DNA of 64,000 nt from CAVZTX01 sp963778375 (GTDB lineage: Bacteria; Chloroflexota; Ktedonobacteria; Ktedonobacterales; Ktedonobacteraceae). The translations under genes were made by a program, and so were the position numbers. Positions 26,153 through 34,776 of the stretch are shown here, piece after piece (position 1 is the stretch's first letter; each line of letters opens with the position of its first letter). The stretch covers positions 1-64,000 of the forward strand of contig CAVZTX010000023.1 of NCBI GenBank assembly GCA_963778375.1, in the 5' to 3' direction. The notes below the pieces were generated by a model. That model did not search any database. It saw only the letters and a list, made by a program, of their open reading frames with translations, and was not told the origin of the DNA.

Positions 26153-26713
26153 CTATTGGCTTGGTTTGATCAAGGCATAGATGGCAGGGTATGTGTTGAT
26201 GATTTGCCAGTTGCTCAATGGCCAGTATACCATTACGGCTTTGCCAACGATGAAATTTTTGGGCACGAGTCCCCAGGAGCGTGAGTCGTCACTATATTGA
26301 CGGTTGTCGCCCATGACAAAGTATTGGTTGGGTCCTACCTTCCAGACTCTGGCGATGGGATTCGCTGGACCATTGGTGATGGGGGGAAGATATGGCTCAT
26401 TTAAAAGCACTCCGTTGACTCGCACACTGGTGCTATCGGTGGAGATGGTATCGCCTGGTAGCCCAATGACGCGTTTGATCAGGTCTTTGTTGGTATCGAC
26501 AGGCCAGTGGAAGACGATGACGTCGCCGCGTTCTGGGCCGTGGAAGATGTAGGCCATTTTGTTGACCAGTACATATTCATTGTTTTTGAGGCCTGGCATC
26601 ATGCTGATGCCGTCTACCAGGTAATTTTGTACCGCAAAGCGGATGACGGCAAAGATGAGCAGCGTGAGCGCTATGGTTTCGATAATTTCTCGTGCTAAGT
26701 GTGAACGTTTCAA
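26153..26713 (-). CDS. lepB: Signal peptidase I (second of a tandem pair)
   Basis: It cleaves signal peptides from exported proteins at the outer face of the membrane. The 186 residues have one N-terminal anchor (IALTLLIFAVIRFAV). Catalytic Ser37 is in GISMMP, and Lys80 in DLIKRVIGLPGD. The box E motif is MGDNRQYSDDSRSWG. It begins 19 bases after the paralogous gene at 26732-27286. Ser-Met-Met replaces the usual Ser-Met-x-Pro spacing only slightly, so it should be active. Confidence 0.93.
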   Translation of the reverse strand: MKRSHLAREIIETIALTLLIFAVIRFAVQNYLVDGISMMPGLKNNEYVLVNKMAYIFHGPERGDVIVFHWPVDTNKDLIKRVIGLPGDTISTDSTSVRVNGVLLNEPYLPPITNGPANPIARVWKVGPNQYFVMGDNRQYSDDSRSWGLVPKNFIVGKAVMVYWPLSNWQIINTYPAIYALIKPSQ

Positions 26714-26731
26714 TGCGGACCTCGAAATATA

Positions 26732-27286
26732 TTAACTACCGGGATGGATGGCGGCGAACACTGACGAGTAGGTATTGATTACCCCCCATTCGTTCGTCGG
26801 CCAGTAGACTACTACGGCTTTTCCTACGATATAGCTTCTCTCCAATGGACCCCATATGCGCGAGTCAAGACTATTGTCGCGATTGTCGCCCATTACAAAG
26901 AACTGATTTGGCCCCAACTTCCACGTATTACTGTCATAGTTGAAGGGTAGACGGATATATGGCTCTGAGATGGTATGGCCATCGACTGTAACACTGGTGC
27001 TGGTCGTTTGGACGATGTCACCAGGCACGCCGATGATGCGCTTGATGAAATCTTTACGAATGTCCAGCGGGTAGTGAAAGATGATGACATCTCCGCGCTG
27101 TGGAGGTGAGAAGAGATACGCCGCTTTATCAACCAGGACATATTCGTTATTATGAAAATTTGGCTCCATGCTTTGCCCATCAACGCGAAAACTTTCGACT
27201 GCCAGACGGATGACCAGGAAGACCATGAGCGTGATGGCAATGGTTTCGATTATGTCGCGGATGATATGGGTGCGTTTCTCGGACAC
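26732..27286 (-). CDS. lepB: Signal peptidase I (first of a tandem pair)
   Basis: This is a type I signal peptidase of 184 residues with one N-terminal membrane anchor. Catalytic Ser39 is in GQSMEP, and Lys82 in DFIKRIIGVPGD. Box E reads MGDNRDNSLDSRIWG. The start codon is GTG at 27286, with AAAAGGAAG eight bases upstream. It is the first gene of a three-gene operon with the second peptidase and a four-helix membrane protein. The two peptidases differ around the active site, so they may cut different substrates. Confidence 0.93.
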   Translation of the reverse strand: MSEKRTHIIRDIIETIAITLMVFLVIRLAVESFRVDGQSMEPNFHNNEYVLVDKAAYLFSPPQRGDVIIFHYPLDIRKDFIKRIIGVPGDIVQTTSTSVTVDGHTISEPYIRLPFNYDSNTWKLGPNQFFVMGDNRDNSLDSRIWGPLERSYIVGKAVVVYWPTNEWGVINTYSSVFAAIHPGS

Positions 27287-27552
27287 CTTCGAGCTTCCTT
27301 TTAAAACAAAGAGATAATGCTTTGTTATGGTTGTTTCCCATTATAACTGATGTACGTCATCCATTCCATCTATTGATCTGTGAGGAGGGCAGCCCAACCT
27401 GAAGGTACTATGGCTGGTTCTCTGTTCCACGTGATTCTGACGAACCCCTTACATCTAGTAGTTCATTTGTACTGTGGGGCGATTAAGAAGAGGTTTATCA
27501 CGCTAAGAGTAGTTGGTCAAATGTGTATGCTGGAATTGGAGGCATTAGACAC

Positions 27553-27760
27553 ATGAAGAAAGTACTCCTGTTGATATTTATGCTCATGCTTGTAGGGTTA
27601 GTTATCTACCGATGGGCATGCTAGCAATGTTCGGCCTTTGATAGCAAATGGCGCTGGAATGGGAAACCAAGTGGTATGGTCGGCTGATAGTCGCTTCCTT
27701 TATTATCAGAAGGTGATTGAGACCGGCGCAGGAAGTATATTGAAGGGTCAGAAAGGGGTA
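27553..27760 (+). pseudogene. Remnant of a secreted TolB/PD40-like protein
   Basis: An ATG at 27553 preceded by GGAGG encodes a signal-like MKKVLLLIFMLMLVGLVIYR, then stops at a TAG near 27620. Skipping one base in the GATGGG region gives HASNVRPLIANGAGMGNQVV and then WSADSRFLYYQKV, a typical PD40 propeller strand. Homology ends near 27745, where a small hairpin (CCTGTCC/GGACAGG, 27761-27777) and the CBS gene 3' end begin. It is a truncated, frameshifted relic. Confidence 0.5.
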
Positions 27761-27815
27761 CCTGTCCTCCGGACAGGATTCCCGCAAGGGGTCGGTCTAC
27801 TAGGTAGGATTTCTT

Positions 27816-28199
27816 TTACCATGGACGGATGATGAGGTGCCCTTGCGCGACAGCATGGACGATGTCGGCGCGGCTGACGATACCTACCAGCTTGCCTTCG
27901 CGTACGACGGGGACGCGTTTGATTTTGCGTTCGGTGAGCAGGGCGGCGATTTCGTTGACCGGTGTTTCTTCATCGACGGAGATTACTTCGTGGCTCATGA
28001 TGTCGCTGACGCTTAGACCTTCCCGGTTGACTTTGCTGATGATGTCGGCTTCTGTGATGATGCCGATGATTTGGCCGCTTGCATCAACGACGGGCGCACC
28101 ACTAATACGCTGCTTGTACAATAATTGTGCGATTTCCTGTACACTAGCCTGGGGTTGAATAGTACATACATTGCTGGTCATGATGTCTCTTGCGATCAT
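27816..28199 (-). CDS. CBS-domain pair protein
   Basis: The 127-residue protein is nothing but a Bateman module. CBS1 runs MIARDIMTSNVCTIQPQASV to GIITEADII, and CBS2 runs VSDIMSHEVISVDEETPV to GIVSRADIV. Such stand-alone modules bind adenosine nucleotides such as AMP, ATP or SAM and may regulate partners by contact. AAGGAG lies about 11 bases before the ATG. No partner gene is adjacent. Confidence 0.93.
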   Translation of the reverse strand: MIARDIMTSNVCTIQPQASVQEIAQLLYKQRISGAPVVDASGQIIGIITEADIISKVNREGLSVSDIMSHEVISVDEETPVNEIAALLTERKIKRVPVVREGKLVGIVSRADIVHAVAQGHLIIRPW

Positions 28200-28516
28200 A
28201 GCGGCACGCTCCTTTGGGTGCTGGCGACGGGACAGCGGCTCAATATGCCTATCCGTTATTGTAATGATAACATAAAAGTTGGTGTTTTTGGGCTATAGTT
28301 GCCCCTTAATCCAATAGGCACAAGTCCTGTGCATGTGTTCCAACGGATAGTCCAATAGTTTTCGTCTACGTGCTATTCCACCACCTCATCATCAACAAAG
28401 CCACCAAACACGTGTAGGAGAGCAATGTAATGATCTCCTATAGACAGTATGCCATAGAGGGGAAAATTGGCCGCCAGACATTTATGGCGGCCTTGCGATA
28501 AATATAGAACGTGCAG
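28200..28516. other. Intergenic gap with terminator only
   Basis: This 317-base gap holds the upstream region of the CBS gene on its left and the sigma-factor terminator at 28463-28492 on its right. I see no further gene, RNA or repeat. Confidence 0.6.
28463..28492 (-). terminator. Rho-independent terminator of the ECF sigma gene
   Basis: GGCCGCCA (28469-28476) pairs with TGGCGGCC (28485-28492) around an 8-base loop. On the minus strand AATTTTCC follows. It lies 25 bases after the sigma factor stop. Confidence 0.88.
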
Positions 28517-29242
28517 CTAGGCAACTGATTTGGCGAAGTGATTCATTGGTTGACCCAAAGGCAGGTCTTCCATATCAGCGTCGGTAATGCGGAGGACACG
28601 GCGCAAATTTGCGAGGGCAGCCTGGATGCGTTTTTTCAGCGTGTTTTCTGATATTTGTAGTGTATGCGCCATTTCGGGTAGAGTCATGCCGTGGTAGTAG
28701 TGAAGGACGATCACGGCTTGCTGCTTGGAAGGTAAATCTTTAATGGCTTGGACAAGGTCCCAATCACGCTCCATACGGCCCTTATAGTCGTCTGCGACCT
28801 GGGCACTCAGGTTTGTTTCTTGTTCGGAAATTGTTTGACGTATGAATGCTGTTGTACGTGCCAAACGCCGCTTGAAGCTGATACACTGGTTCACAACTAT
28901 ACGCATGAGCCAGGGACGTAACGCTCCTGTCTCGCGTAAATTAGGTAAGTGATTCCAGGCCTGGATCAGCGCGTCTTGTACCGCATCTTCCGCGATATCG
29001 CGGTCTCCCACAATCATATAGGCCGTGCGCAGCATCAATGAACTATACTGTGCGACGATATCACTAAAGGCTTCGTTATCTCCATCGAGCGCGCGTGTAA
29101 CAAGCATGTGTTGTTCGAGTTGTTCAGGCGTCTCAGCAGTGTCGATTTTTCCATGCTCCGTAACCGAGGCGTCCAGGAGTTCACTTTTTTCGTACTCAAG
29201 AATAGAAGTTGTTGGTTCATAAGGTGCAGTAAGTACAGCCAT
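28517..29242 (-). CDS. ECF-type RNA polymerase sigma factor
   Basis: This sigma-70 family group IV factor has 241 residues. Region 2 runs from AFSDIVAQYSSLMLRTAYMI through DIAEDAVQDALIQAWNHLP to LRPWLMRIVVNQCISFKRR. Region 4 has LPSKQQAVIVLHYYHGMTL, then PEMAHTLQISENTLKKRIQAALANLRR. A preceding extension of about 45 residues is acidic. The ATG at 29242 has GAAGGGA about ten bases upstream; a longer frame from 29305 adds non-conserved residues. No anti-sigma gene is adjacent. A Ser/Thr kinase gene lies upstream on the same strand, so phosphorylation control is possible. Confidence 0.93.
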   Translation of the reverse strand: MAVLTAPYEPTTSILEYEKSELLDASVTEHGKIDTAETPEQLEQHMLVTRALDGDNEAFSDIVAQYSSLMLRTAYMIVGDRDIAEDAVQDALIQAWNHLPNLRETGALRPWLMRIVVNQCISFKRRLARTTAFIRQTISEQETNLSAQVADDYKGRMERDWDLVQAIKDLPSKQQAVIVLHYYHGMTLPEMAHTLQISENTLKKRIQAALANLRRVLRITDADMEDLPLGQPMNHFAKSVA

Positions 29243-29271
29243 GTCGAATGTCCCTTCGCTAAGTATGTGCA

Positions 29272-29287
29272 AACTATGTACATAGTT
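29272..29287. promoter_or_regulatory. 16-bp perfect palindrome at the sigma-factor promoter
   Basis: AACTATGTACATAGTT is fully symmetric and lies 30 bases upstream of the sigma factor ATG. The adjacent TTATAAC on the minus strand could be part of a -10 element. It is probably a dimeric regulator site. Confidence 0.55.
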
Positions 29288-29367
29288 ATAACATAGATTA
29301 TGCAAAGAGACAAGGTGTGTGTACCCATGATTTTGTATACGAGGGGATAAGGAAGAACTGTTAGCTA

Positions 29368-32300
29368 CTAAATTTTCTTGTTGTCCTCGGAAATCGTATC
29401 AACGGGAGTTGGAAGCATCTCAACGTTGCTAGTTGATGATACTTCCGTAGCAGATGAGCTACTTACCCTTCCTGTGACTGTTATGTTTAAATAACCACCG
29501 TTATCTGCATAGTCGCCATCACAGATTTTAAAAGAGAGAGGTCCTCCTGGGGCATTCATAGTAAACGTGTAAGAATTGTTTGACTCGTATGAAGGTGTTG
29601 GCGAGACAAAGTTCTCGGTCCATTGATTGTTAATAAACATTTCCAATGCCCAGCAACTCTTATGTATTGGAGGATTGACACGATTACCTGAAGGATCTAA
29701 GAAGATGTAAAAAGCATCAGAAGAATTAGGTGTAGCGGATGCTGCATTGCCTGTACCGCTGACTGTTATGGTTACAGACCCGTTATAAGAATTCGTTGTT
29801 GTCACACCTATGGAGTCTGTAAAGTTTAAGGTAAGATTTTCTGTTGTGAGCGTTGGTGGAGGAGTAGGTGTGGGCGATGGAGTGGGAGACGGAGTAGGAG
29901 TAGGAGACGGAGTAGGGGTGGGTGATGGAGATGGAGATGGAGTGGGAGACGGAGTAGGAGTAGGAGCTGAAGACGGTGATCGAGTGGGAGTAGGAGCGGG
30001 AGAAGGCGTCAGTGATGGTGACGGGACACTCACTACTAGCGTGACTTGTATGGTCGCATTTCCGCCATTCGAGTTGATAGACAAGCCGACTGAATATCTT
30101 CCTGCTGTAAGCCGAGAGGTGTTGACAGTTAGTTGGATCTGCTGAGGCAATCCTCCCGGTTGAATAGTTCCAGAAGTGTTAGCTATTGTTAACCAGGATA
30201 AACTGGCGGTATTCACTTTCCAACTCAGCGCTTGATTGCCTACATTTCCAACGGTTGCTGCTAATGTGGCTTGTGTATTTGCTTCTAAGGTACCAAAGTT
30301 AAGAGAATTGGGATTGACATTCAGCACTGCTTGTTTATGCGGATTTGGTGGTTGCACACTGAGCTTGATACCGACTACTCCGTTTCCGCCATTTGAGTTG
30401 ATAGCAATTGTCGCAATATAGGCTTTCAGTGCTAGTTGGCTGGTATCGGCTGTCACATAGATGAGCTGGAAATGGCCAGGTTCAATTGATCCAGCATCTG
30501 GGTTTAACTTTAACCATGCTGCATCGCCCGTATCAGTGGTCCAATTTAGCGGCTGGCCACCTGCGTTGTCGATCTCTATTGGTAAAATAGCTTTTATGCC
30601 CTTTTCAGGCTTGCCAAAGTCGAGAGTGGAAGTTTGAAGCACGAGCTTTGCGAATTTCGCGATCGTGAAATTCAGTTCTGCACTTCGTGAAAGAAGCCCA
30701 CCGATGGCATGAATTGTATGCGCTCCTAATGATAAGGCCGCACTCACTACAATGTTCACGTCAAAGTTACCTGTACCACTTAGTGGGATAGTGGTATTTG
30801 AGGCGGTTGAGTGGATAAATTGCTTCGCAACCATCATTTGCAAGGCCGTTGACGGAACTACTCCTGCTGTTTGACGCTGAACTTTGCTTGTTGCATTACG
30901 ATCAGTATAAAAGACTGGCAAGCCATTATCGAGCGTGAGAGTTACATAACTTCCAGCAAAGAAATTTCTTCCGTGTAAATGCAGTGTGCCGCCCAATTCC
31001 ACGATGGTACTATCGCTATAAAGGGTCGGAGTAGTTATAAAGAGGAATGTGCCAATAAGACTAGAGAAAACAAGCATACATGCAATTGCGAGAATCAACC
31101 ATCTCTTTCTAAAAGAAGGTTTCCTATTCTGTGGAATATTGCTTACAACCCAACTATTTGGAAAAGCAAATTGCGTATTGTTTACTACAGCATTCGTAGG
31201 GGATGCTCCTCTCGCACCTTGCTTATCTGTTGGTACAGCCAGGGAGGTAGGTTCAATGATACCTAACTTGTCGGGGGTCTGAAAAACATGTGTGGATGCC
31301 CCTGTTTGGGAGAAAGAATGGTCTCTATCTTGATGGGGTATAGAAGGTGTGGCCATGTGTAATAAAGGTAGAGGTGTTATAGGGTTGGGACGATATGAGA
31401 GAGGGAGGGGTGTTATAGGGCCTTCATTAACGGGTTTAGGAATTGTATTGTATTGCATCTCACCCAGGATTGTGGAACCGTTGGTGCTCTCGTACATATC
31501 TGATCCGGTGATACTCTCATAGGAATTGTAAGTGGTTGCTGGAATGAACGTAGGAATATTTTGTTTGAGTTCGTTGAAGGTATTCTTTTCTATTGTAGGT
31601 GTTTGCGTTAAAGAGGATGTTAGCGAATATGGTTGAGGCGCAGCGGAATTAACTAGCGTTGTGATGAAACTTGCGATATCCCGGTAACGGTCTGATCGTT
31701 GCTTAGACATTGCCTTCAAGATGACCTGTTCGACTGTAATTGGGATGTGGGGATTGAGTTGTGTAGGGGGGATAGGATTTTCTGTCAGGTGTTTAAACGC
31801 CAGGGTCAAGAAATCCGGGTCGGTAAAAGGTTGACGGCCAGTGATGAGTTCGTAGGCAATGCAGGCAAGAGCGTATTGGTCGCTCTCCTTGCTGACGTTA
31901 CCCCGAAATTGCTCCGGTGCCATATAGCGAGGTGTGCCTGCGTTATCAATATGTTTTAAACTAGCTGAAGAGACTGAAGTTGCGAGACCGAAGTCGGCGA
32001 GTAGCGCTTCATTTTTAGCGTTGAAGAGAATATTTTCTGGCTTCAGATCACGGTGAATGATTTGTTGCTGATGCGCATAATGGAGTGCTTGACTGATCTG
32101 TATGAGGATAGTGAAGGTTTGTTGCAATGGGAAAGGGTGAGGAGCGCAACTTTTGATTCTATCGCGAAGCGAGCCGTTTGGTGCATACTCAGCTACCAGG
32201 TAGGGTAGACCTTCCTCGAAGCTAACATCAATGATGGGCAAAATGTGGGGATGCTTGAGTTGCTCAAGAAATTGCGCTTCTTGAAGGAAACTCTCACGTT

Positions 32301-32469
32301 CCTCAGATGAACTGAGATAGCTGGTGTGTAGAAGTTTGATGGCGACGATACGCTTCTTCAGTAACATATGTTGGGCCAGGTAGATCTGACCAAATGTACC
32401 ACTTGCCAATTCTCTTGTTACCTGGTAATTGCCGATTTGCCTATGCATGTGGCTATTTTCATTTGTCAT
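29368..32469 (-). CDS. Membrane Ser/Thr protein kinase with extracellular BACON-type domains
   Basis: The 1033-residue protein is a PknB-type receptor kinase. Kinase domain about 14-275: GTFGQIY glycine loop, VAIK (Lys45), HRDLKPEN (139-146), DFG (159-161), APEQ. A low-complexity juxtamembrane region runs to about 455, then one membrane helix (WLILAIACMLVFSSLIGTFLF). Outside follow an Ig-like sandwich (LHLHGRNFFAGSYVTLTL), two BACON-like repeats (LDFGKPEKG then LNWTTDTGDAAWLKLNPDAG; LNFGTLEANTQ then LSWLTIANTSGTIQPGG), a Ser/Pro/Thr repeat stalk and a C-terminal beta domain. AGGAGGGGAAAAGT precedes the ATG. It may sense carbohydrate or wall material and signal to the sigma factor downstream (inference). 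Confidence 0.94.
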   Translation of the reverse strand: MTNENSHMHRQIGNYQVTRELASGTFGQIYLAQHMLLKKRIVAIKLLHTSYLSSSEERESFLQEAQFLEQLKHPHILPIIDVSFEEGLPYLVAEYAPNGSLRDRIKSCAPHPFPLQQTFTILIQISQALHYAHQQQIIHRDLKPENILFNAKNEALLADFGLATSVSSASLKHIDNAGTPRYMAPEQFRGNVSKESDQYALACIAYELITGRQPFTDPDFLTLAFKHLTENPIPPTQLNPHIPITVEQVILKAMSKQRSDRYRDIASFITTLVNSAAPQPYSLTSSLTQTPTIEKNTFNELKQNIPTFIPATTYNSYESITGSDMYESTNGSTILGEMQYNTIPKPVNEGPITPLPLSYRPNPITPLPLLHMATPSIPHQDRDHSFSQTGASTHVFQTPDKLGIIEPTSLAVPTDKQGARGASPTNAVVNNTQFAFPNSWVVSNIPQNRKPSFRKRWLILAIACMLVFSSLIGTFLFITTPTLYSDSTIVELGGTLHLHGRNFFAGSYVTLTLDNGLPVFYTDRNATSKVQRQTAGVVPSTALQMMVAKQFIHSTASNTTIPLSGTGNFDVNIVVSAALSLGAHTIHAIGGLLSRSAELNFTIAKFAKLVLQTSTLDFGKPEKGIKAILPIEIDNAGGQPLNWTTDTGDAAWLKLNPDAGSIEPGHFQLIYVTADTSQLALKAYIATIAINSNGGNGVVGIKLSVQPPNPHKQAVLNVNPNSLNFGTLEANTQATLAATVGNVGNQALSWKVNTASLSWLTIANTSGTIQPGGLPQQIQLTVNTSRLTAGRYSVGLSINSNGGNATIQVTLVVSVPSPSLTPSPAPTPTRSPSSAPTPTPSPTPSPSPSPTPTPSPTPTPSPTPSPTPTPPPTLTTENLTLNFTDSIGVTTTNSYNGSVTITVSGTGNAASATPNSSDAFYIFLDPSGNRVNPPIHKSCWALEMFINNQWTENFVSPTPSYESNNSYTFTMNAPGGPLSFKICDGDYADNGGYLNITVTGRVSSSSATEVSSTSNVEMLPTPVDTISEDNKKI
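29852..30024. repeat. Tandem hexamer-like repeat encoding the Pro/Ser/Thr stalk
   Basis: Repeats of GGAGTAGGAGTAGGAGAC-like units on the plus strand encode S-P-T-P units of the kinase stalk on the minus strand. Such arrays expand and contract easily, so stalk length may vary between strains. Confidence 0.85.
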
Positions 32470-32736
32470 ACTTTTCCCCTCCTGAAGTATGAAGCCGAGA
32501 GAATATAACCAATTTGTTGTAATGTGTCAGTAATCTTTTAACAATTGCAGTGCTATTATTAGCACAATACTTTTGCCATTCACTGATAAAGGAAATAGGA
32601 AATATAGTAGAGTATTGCCAGATTGTAATAATAGCATAAGAGAATAAACTTAGCAATATACTATAATGTGTCATTGTATACCAATAGATATGTCAGGGGA
32701 AATAGATGGGGGTAGGGAGGAGTCAGGAATGGGCTT

Positions 32737-34053
32737 CTAAGCTCTGTGATCCTCTAGCGAGGAACTGGCCTTCTCTTTAGGAGAGGAATTGCTCTCTCCG
32801 AGAGCATGCTCTGTCTCTTCATGGGCGTTCGCACCATGTGAGGCGGCAATGACACCTCCTATGGGTGCTACTGTATCGGCGACAGTCTCGGTGGTGGCTT
32901 CTACTGAAGTGGCAATGTCTTCATCTGGAAATTCGTCGGGATGCCTTTCACGCCATTGCATCCAGAAGGCGACCAGTAATGCTTGTAATACACCGGCGAT
33001 AGGGGAGGCGAAGAGGGCACCCCACAAGCCAAAAAGTTCGGCTCCAGTAATTAAAGCAATGATTGAGACGATGGGGCGTAGTCCAACGGCTTTTCCGACG
33101 ATACGGGGTCCTACGACATCACCTTCGAGCACATGCACGATGATAAAGTAGCCGAGTACCAGTACTCCTATCAGCCAGCCCTTTGTGAGTGCGAGAACGA
33201 CGCAGATGACGCCAGAGATGAGTGTGCCTAGAACCGGAACGAATTCCAGTATAAAAGCCATGACACCCAGTAAGACGGCATAGGGTACCTGGAAGATGGC
33301 CATTCCAACGCCTACCAGTACACCAACGAGGGCGGAGAGTGTCAATTGCCCACGTATATATCCGCCGATGACGCGCTCGAAGGTACCAAGTACAAAGTTT
33401 CCTTGCTCACGCTGCTGTAGCGGTAGGTTGTTGCGTAACCATTGCACGGCCCGCCCGCCATCTATCAAGAAATAGATGCTCAATACTGCTACCAGGATGA
33501 TATCTAGAAGAGTACCGAAGATGCTTTGCAATACTGGTATAGTACTGCCAGCGATGCTTGTTGCGAAATTTTCAAATTGTGCAATGACGCTTGTACGAGC
33601 TTGCGATATCTGAGCCGTTGAGAAGCCAAATGATTTCACGAACTTTTCTAAGGGGGTAAGTTGATCATTTCCGGTGGGTGTAAGCAAGGTTCCTACATAC
33701 TTCGAAAGGTCGGTAATCTGATGGACGGCTGTGGTGATAATAAAATAAAGAAGCAAGCTAAGTCCAACGAGAACGATAAGATAGACAATCAGTATAGCTA
33801 TAGGGCGGGGCATGCCACGTTGAAAGAACTTCACAGCAGGTACGAGGGCAAATGCGAGGAATCCTGCGATAGTGAGTATCAGCAGCGTTGAGGCGATATG
33901 TCCTGCTCCCCATAAAACCACGACAACTAAGGCAATCCAGGCGAGAATGGCTATTGGGATGTCGCGTCTGCGCGTCCATTTGGATGCGGCTTCTGAAGAA
34001 ACGTTTACGCGCAATTTACTGCGGTTTCGGGACTCTTTGGCGTCTATAGACAT
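32737..34053 (-). CDS. AI-2E family transporter (PerM/YdiK-like)
   Basis: The 438-residue integral membrane protein has about eight hydrophobic helices. The family signatures are visible: GGYIRGQLTLSALVGVLVGVG, LEFVPVLGTLISGVICVVLAL, and DVVGPRIVGKAVGLRPIVSI. The C-terminal 75 residues form a charged tail. Members export autoinducer-2 or act as ion/proton antiporters, so the cargo is open. I chose ATG at 34053 over a TTG at 34080, since AGAGAA lies a few bases upstream and the TTG has no site. Confidence 0.9.
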   Translation of the reverse strand: MSIDAKESRNRSKLRVNVSSEAASKWTRRRDIPIAILAWIALVVVVLWGAGHIASTLLILTIAGFLAFALVPAVKFFQRGMPRPIAILIVYLIVLVGLSLLLYFIITTAVHQITDLSKYVGTLLTPTGNDQLTPLEKFVKSFGFSTAQISQARTSVIAQFENFATSIAGSTIPVLQSIFGTLLDIILVAVLSIYFLIDGGRAVQWLRNNLPLQQREQGNFVLGTFERVIGGYIRGQLTLSALVGVLVGVGMAIFQVPYAVLLGVMAFILEFVPVLGTLISGVICVVLALTKGWLIGVLVLGYFIIVHVLEGDVVGPRIVGKAVGLRPIVSIIALITGAELFGLWGALFASPIAGVLQALLVAFWMQWRERHPDEFPDEDIATSVEATTETVADTVAPIGGVIAASHGANAHEETEHALGESNSSPKEKASSSLEDHRA

Positions 34054-34308
34054 ATGTTTTGGTTCTCTATTTCTGGTCAAGAATAATCGTCACAAGAATG
34101 AACGCTTCATGTGCTTAATAGTATAGCGTATGGAACGGGGAAATGGTGTCAACATGAGGGGAGGGAGGGCCAAAGGATTCACGTCTATGGACGAGGAGCT
34201 TTTTGCCGAGGTGGTTTCACGAGTGCGATGGCAGGTCTCTACCTGTGCTCCTTTGTTCGGCAATATGGCTCGCTCAGCAGCTATCTGGTTTATAATGTTC
34301 AACATGTT

Positions 34309-34470
34309 CCACCGCCTCACTCTCCTTGGAGATTTGCTCAAGGCTATTGCCAACCATGAGTTGCGACTGTACTACCAGCCGAAGGTCGAGCTAAGAACGG
34401 GTCTTGTCATGAGCATTGAAGCCCTGCTGCGCTGGCAGCATCCCATCCATGGCTTTATCCCTCGAGGCAG
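34309..34470 (+). pseudogene. EAL-domain remnant (c-di-GMP phosphodiesterase N-terminal edge)
   Basis: The frame reads LLGDLLKAIANHELRLYYQP, then KVELRTGLVMSIEALLRWQHPIHGFIPRG. This is the first strand and EAL signature (E-A-L-L-R-W) of the domain. Homology stops abruptly and the frame runs into the tRNA-Gln gene. The rest of the domain (about 200 residues) is absent. Adjacent sequence suggests deletion or integration at the tRNA. Confidence 0.65.
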
Positions 34471-34513
34471 TTGCCTAACCGCTGCAACTCATCATCACTT
34501 TTTGAAGAGCAAT

Positions 34514-34540
34514 AAAAAAGGAGGGGCTAATTGCCTCTCC
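34514..34540 (-). terminator. Rho-independent terminator of tRNA-Gln
   Basis: On the minus strand GGAGAGGC pairs with GCCCCTCC around AATTA, followed by TTTTTT. It begins five bases after the tRNA 3' end. Confidence 0.93.
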
Positions 34541-34544
34541 TTGG

Positions 34545-34615
34545 CTGGGGTGCAGGGATTCGAACCCCAATTGGCCGATCCAGAGTCGGCAGTCCTACCA
34601 TTGAACGACACCCCA
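34545..34615 (-). tRNA. tRNA-Gln (anticodon CUG)
   Basis: On the minus strand the gene folds to a full cloverleaf of 71 bases. The acceptor TGGGGTG pairs with CACCCCA, with discriminator G. The anticodon arm is GCCGA-CTCTGGA-TCGGC, with U33 and anticodon CTG. The T arm has TTCGAAT in its loop. CCA is not encoded: the sequence after the discriminator is CCAAGG, which only partly resembles it. Confidence 0.95.
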
Positions 34616-34776
34616 ATTTCGTTGGTGGAATGTATGATACCTTAAGTCTTGTGGGATGTCAAGCCAGTTTCTCGATTCTCGATGGCTCTCCATCCACTCT
34701 TGCCTCTACACTTTCCCAGGTGTGGTACTGTAGGGACAGGAGTGAATGGGGAGGCGAGGTGACTCCTTACAAACGT

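Noticed and set aside
29852..30024. CRISPR-like repeat array
   Set aside because: It is a short tandem repeat coding the Pro/Ser/Thr stalk of the kinase, with no spacers.
34130..34645. 171-codon plus-strand ORF
   Set aside because: Only the middle (34309-34470) has EAL homology, and the rest is noise that reads through the tRNA gene.
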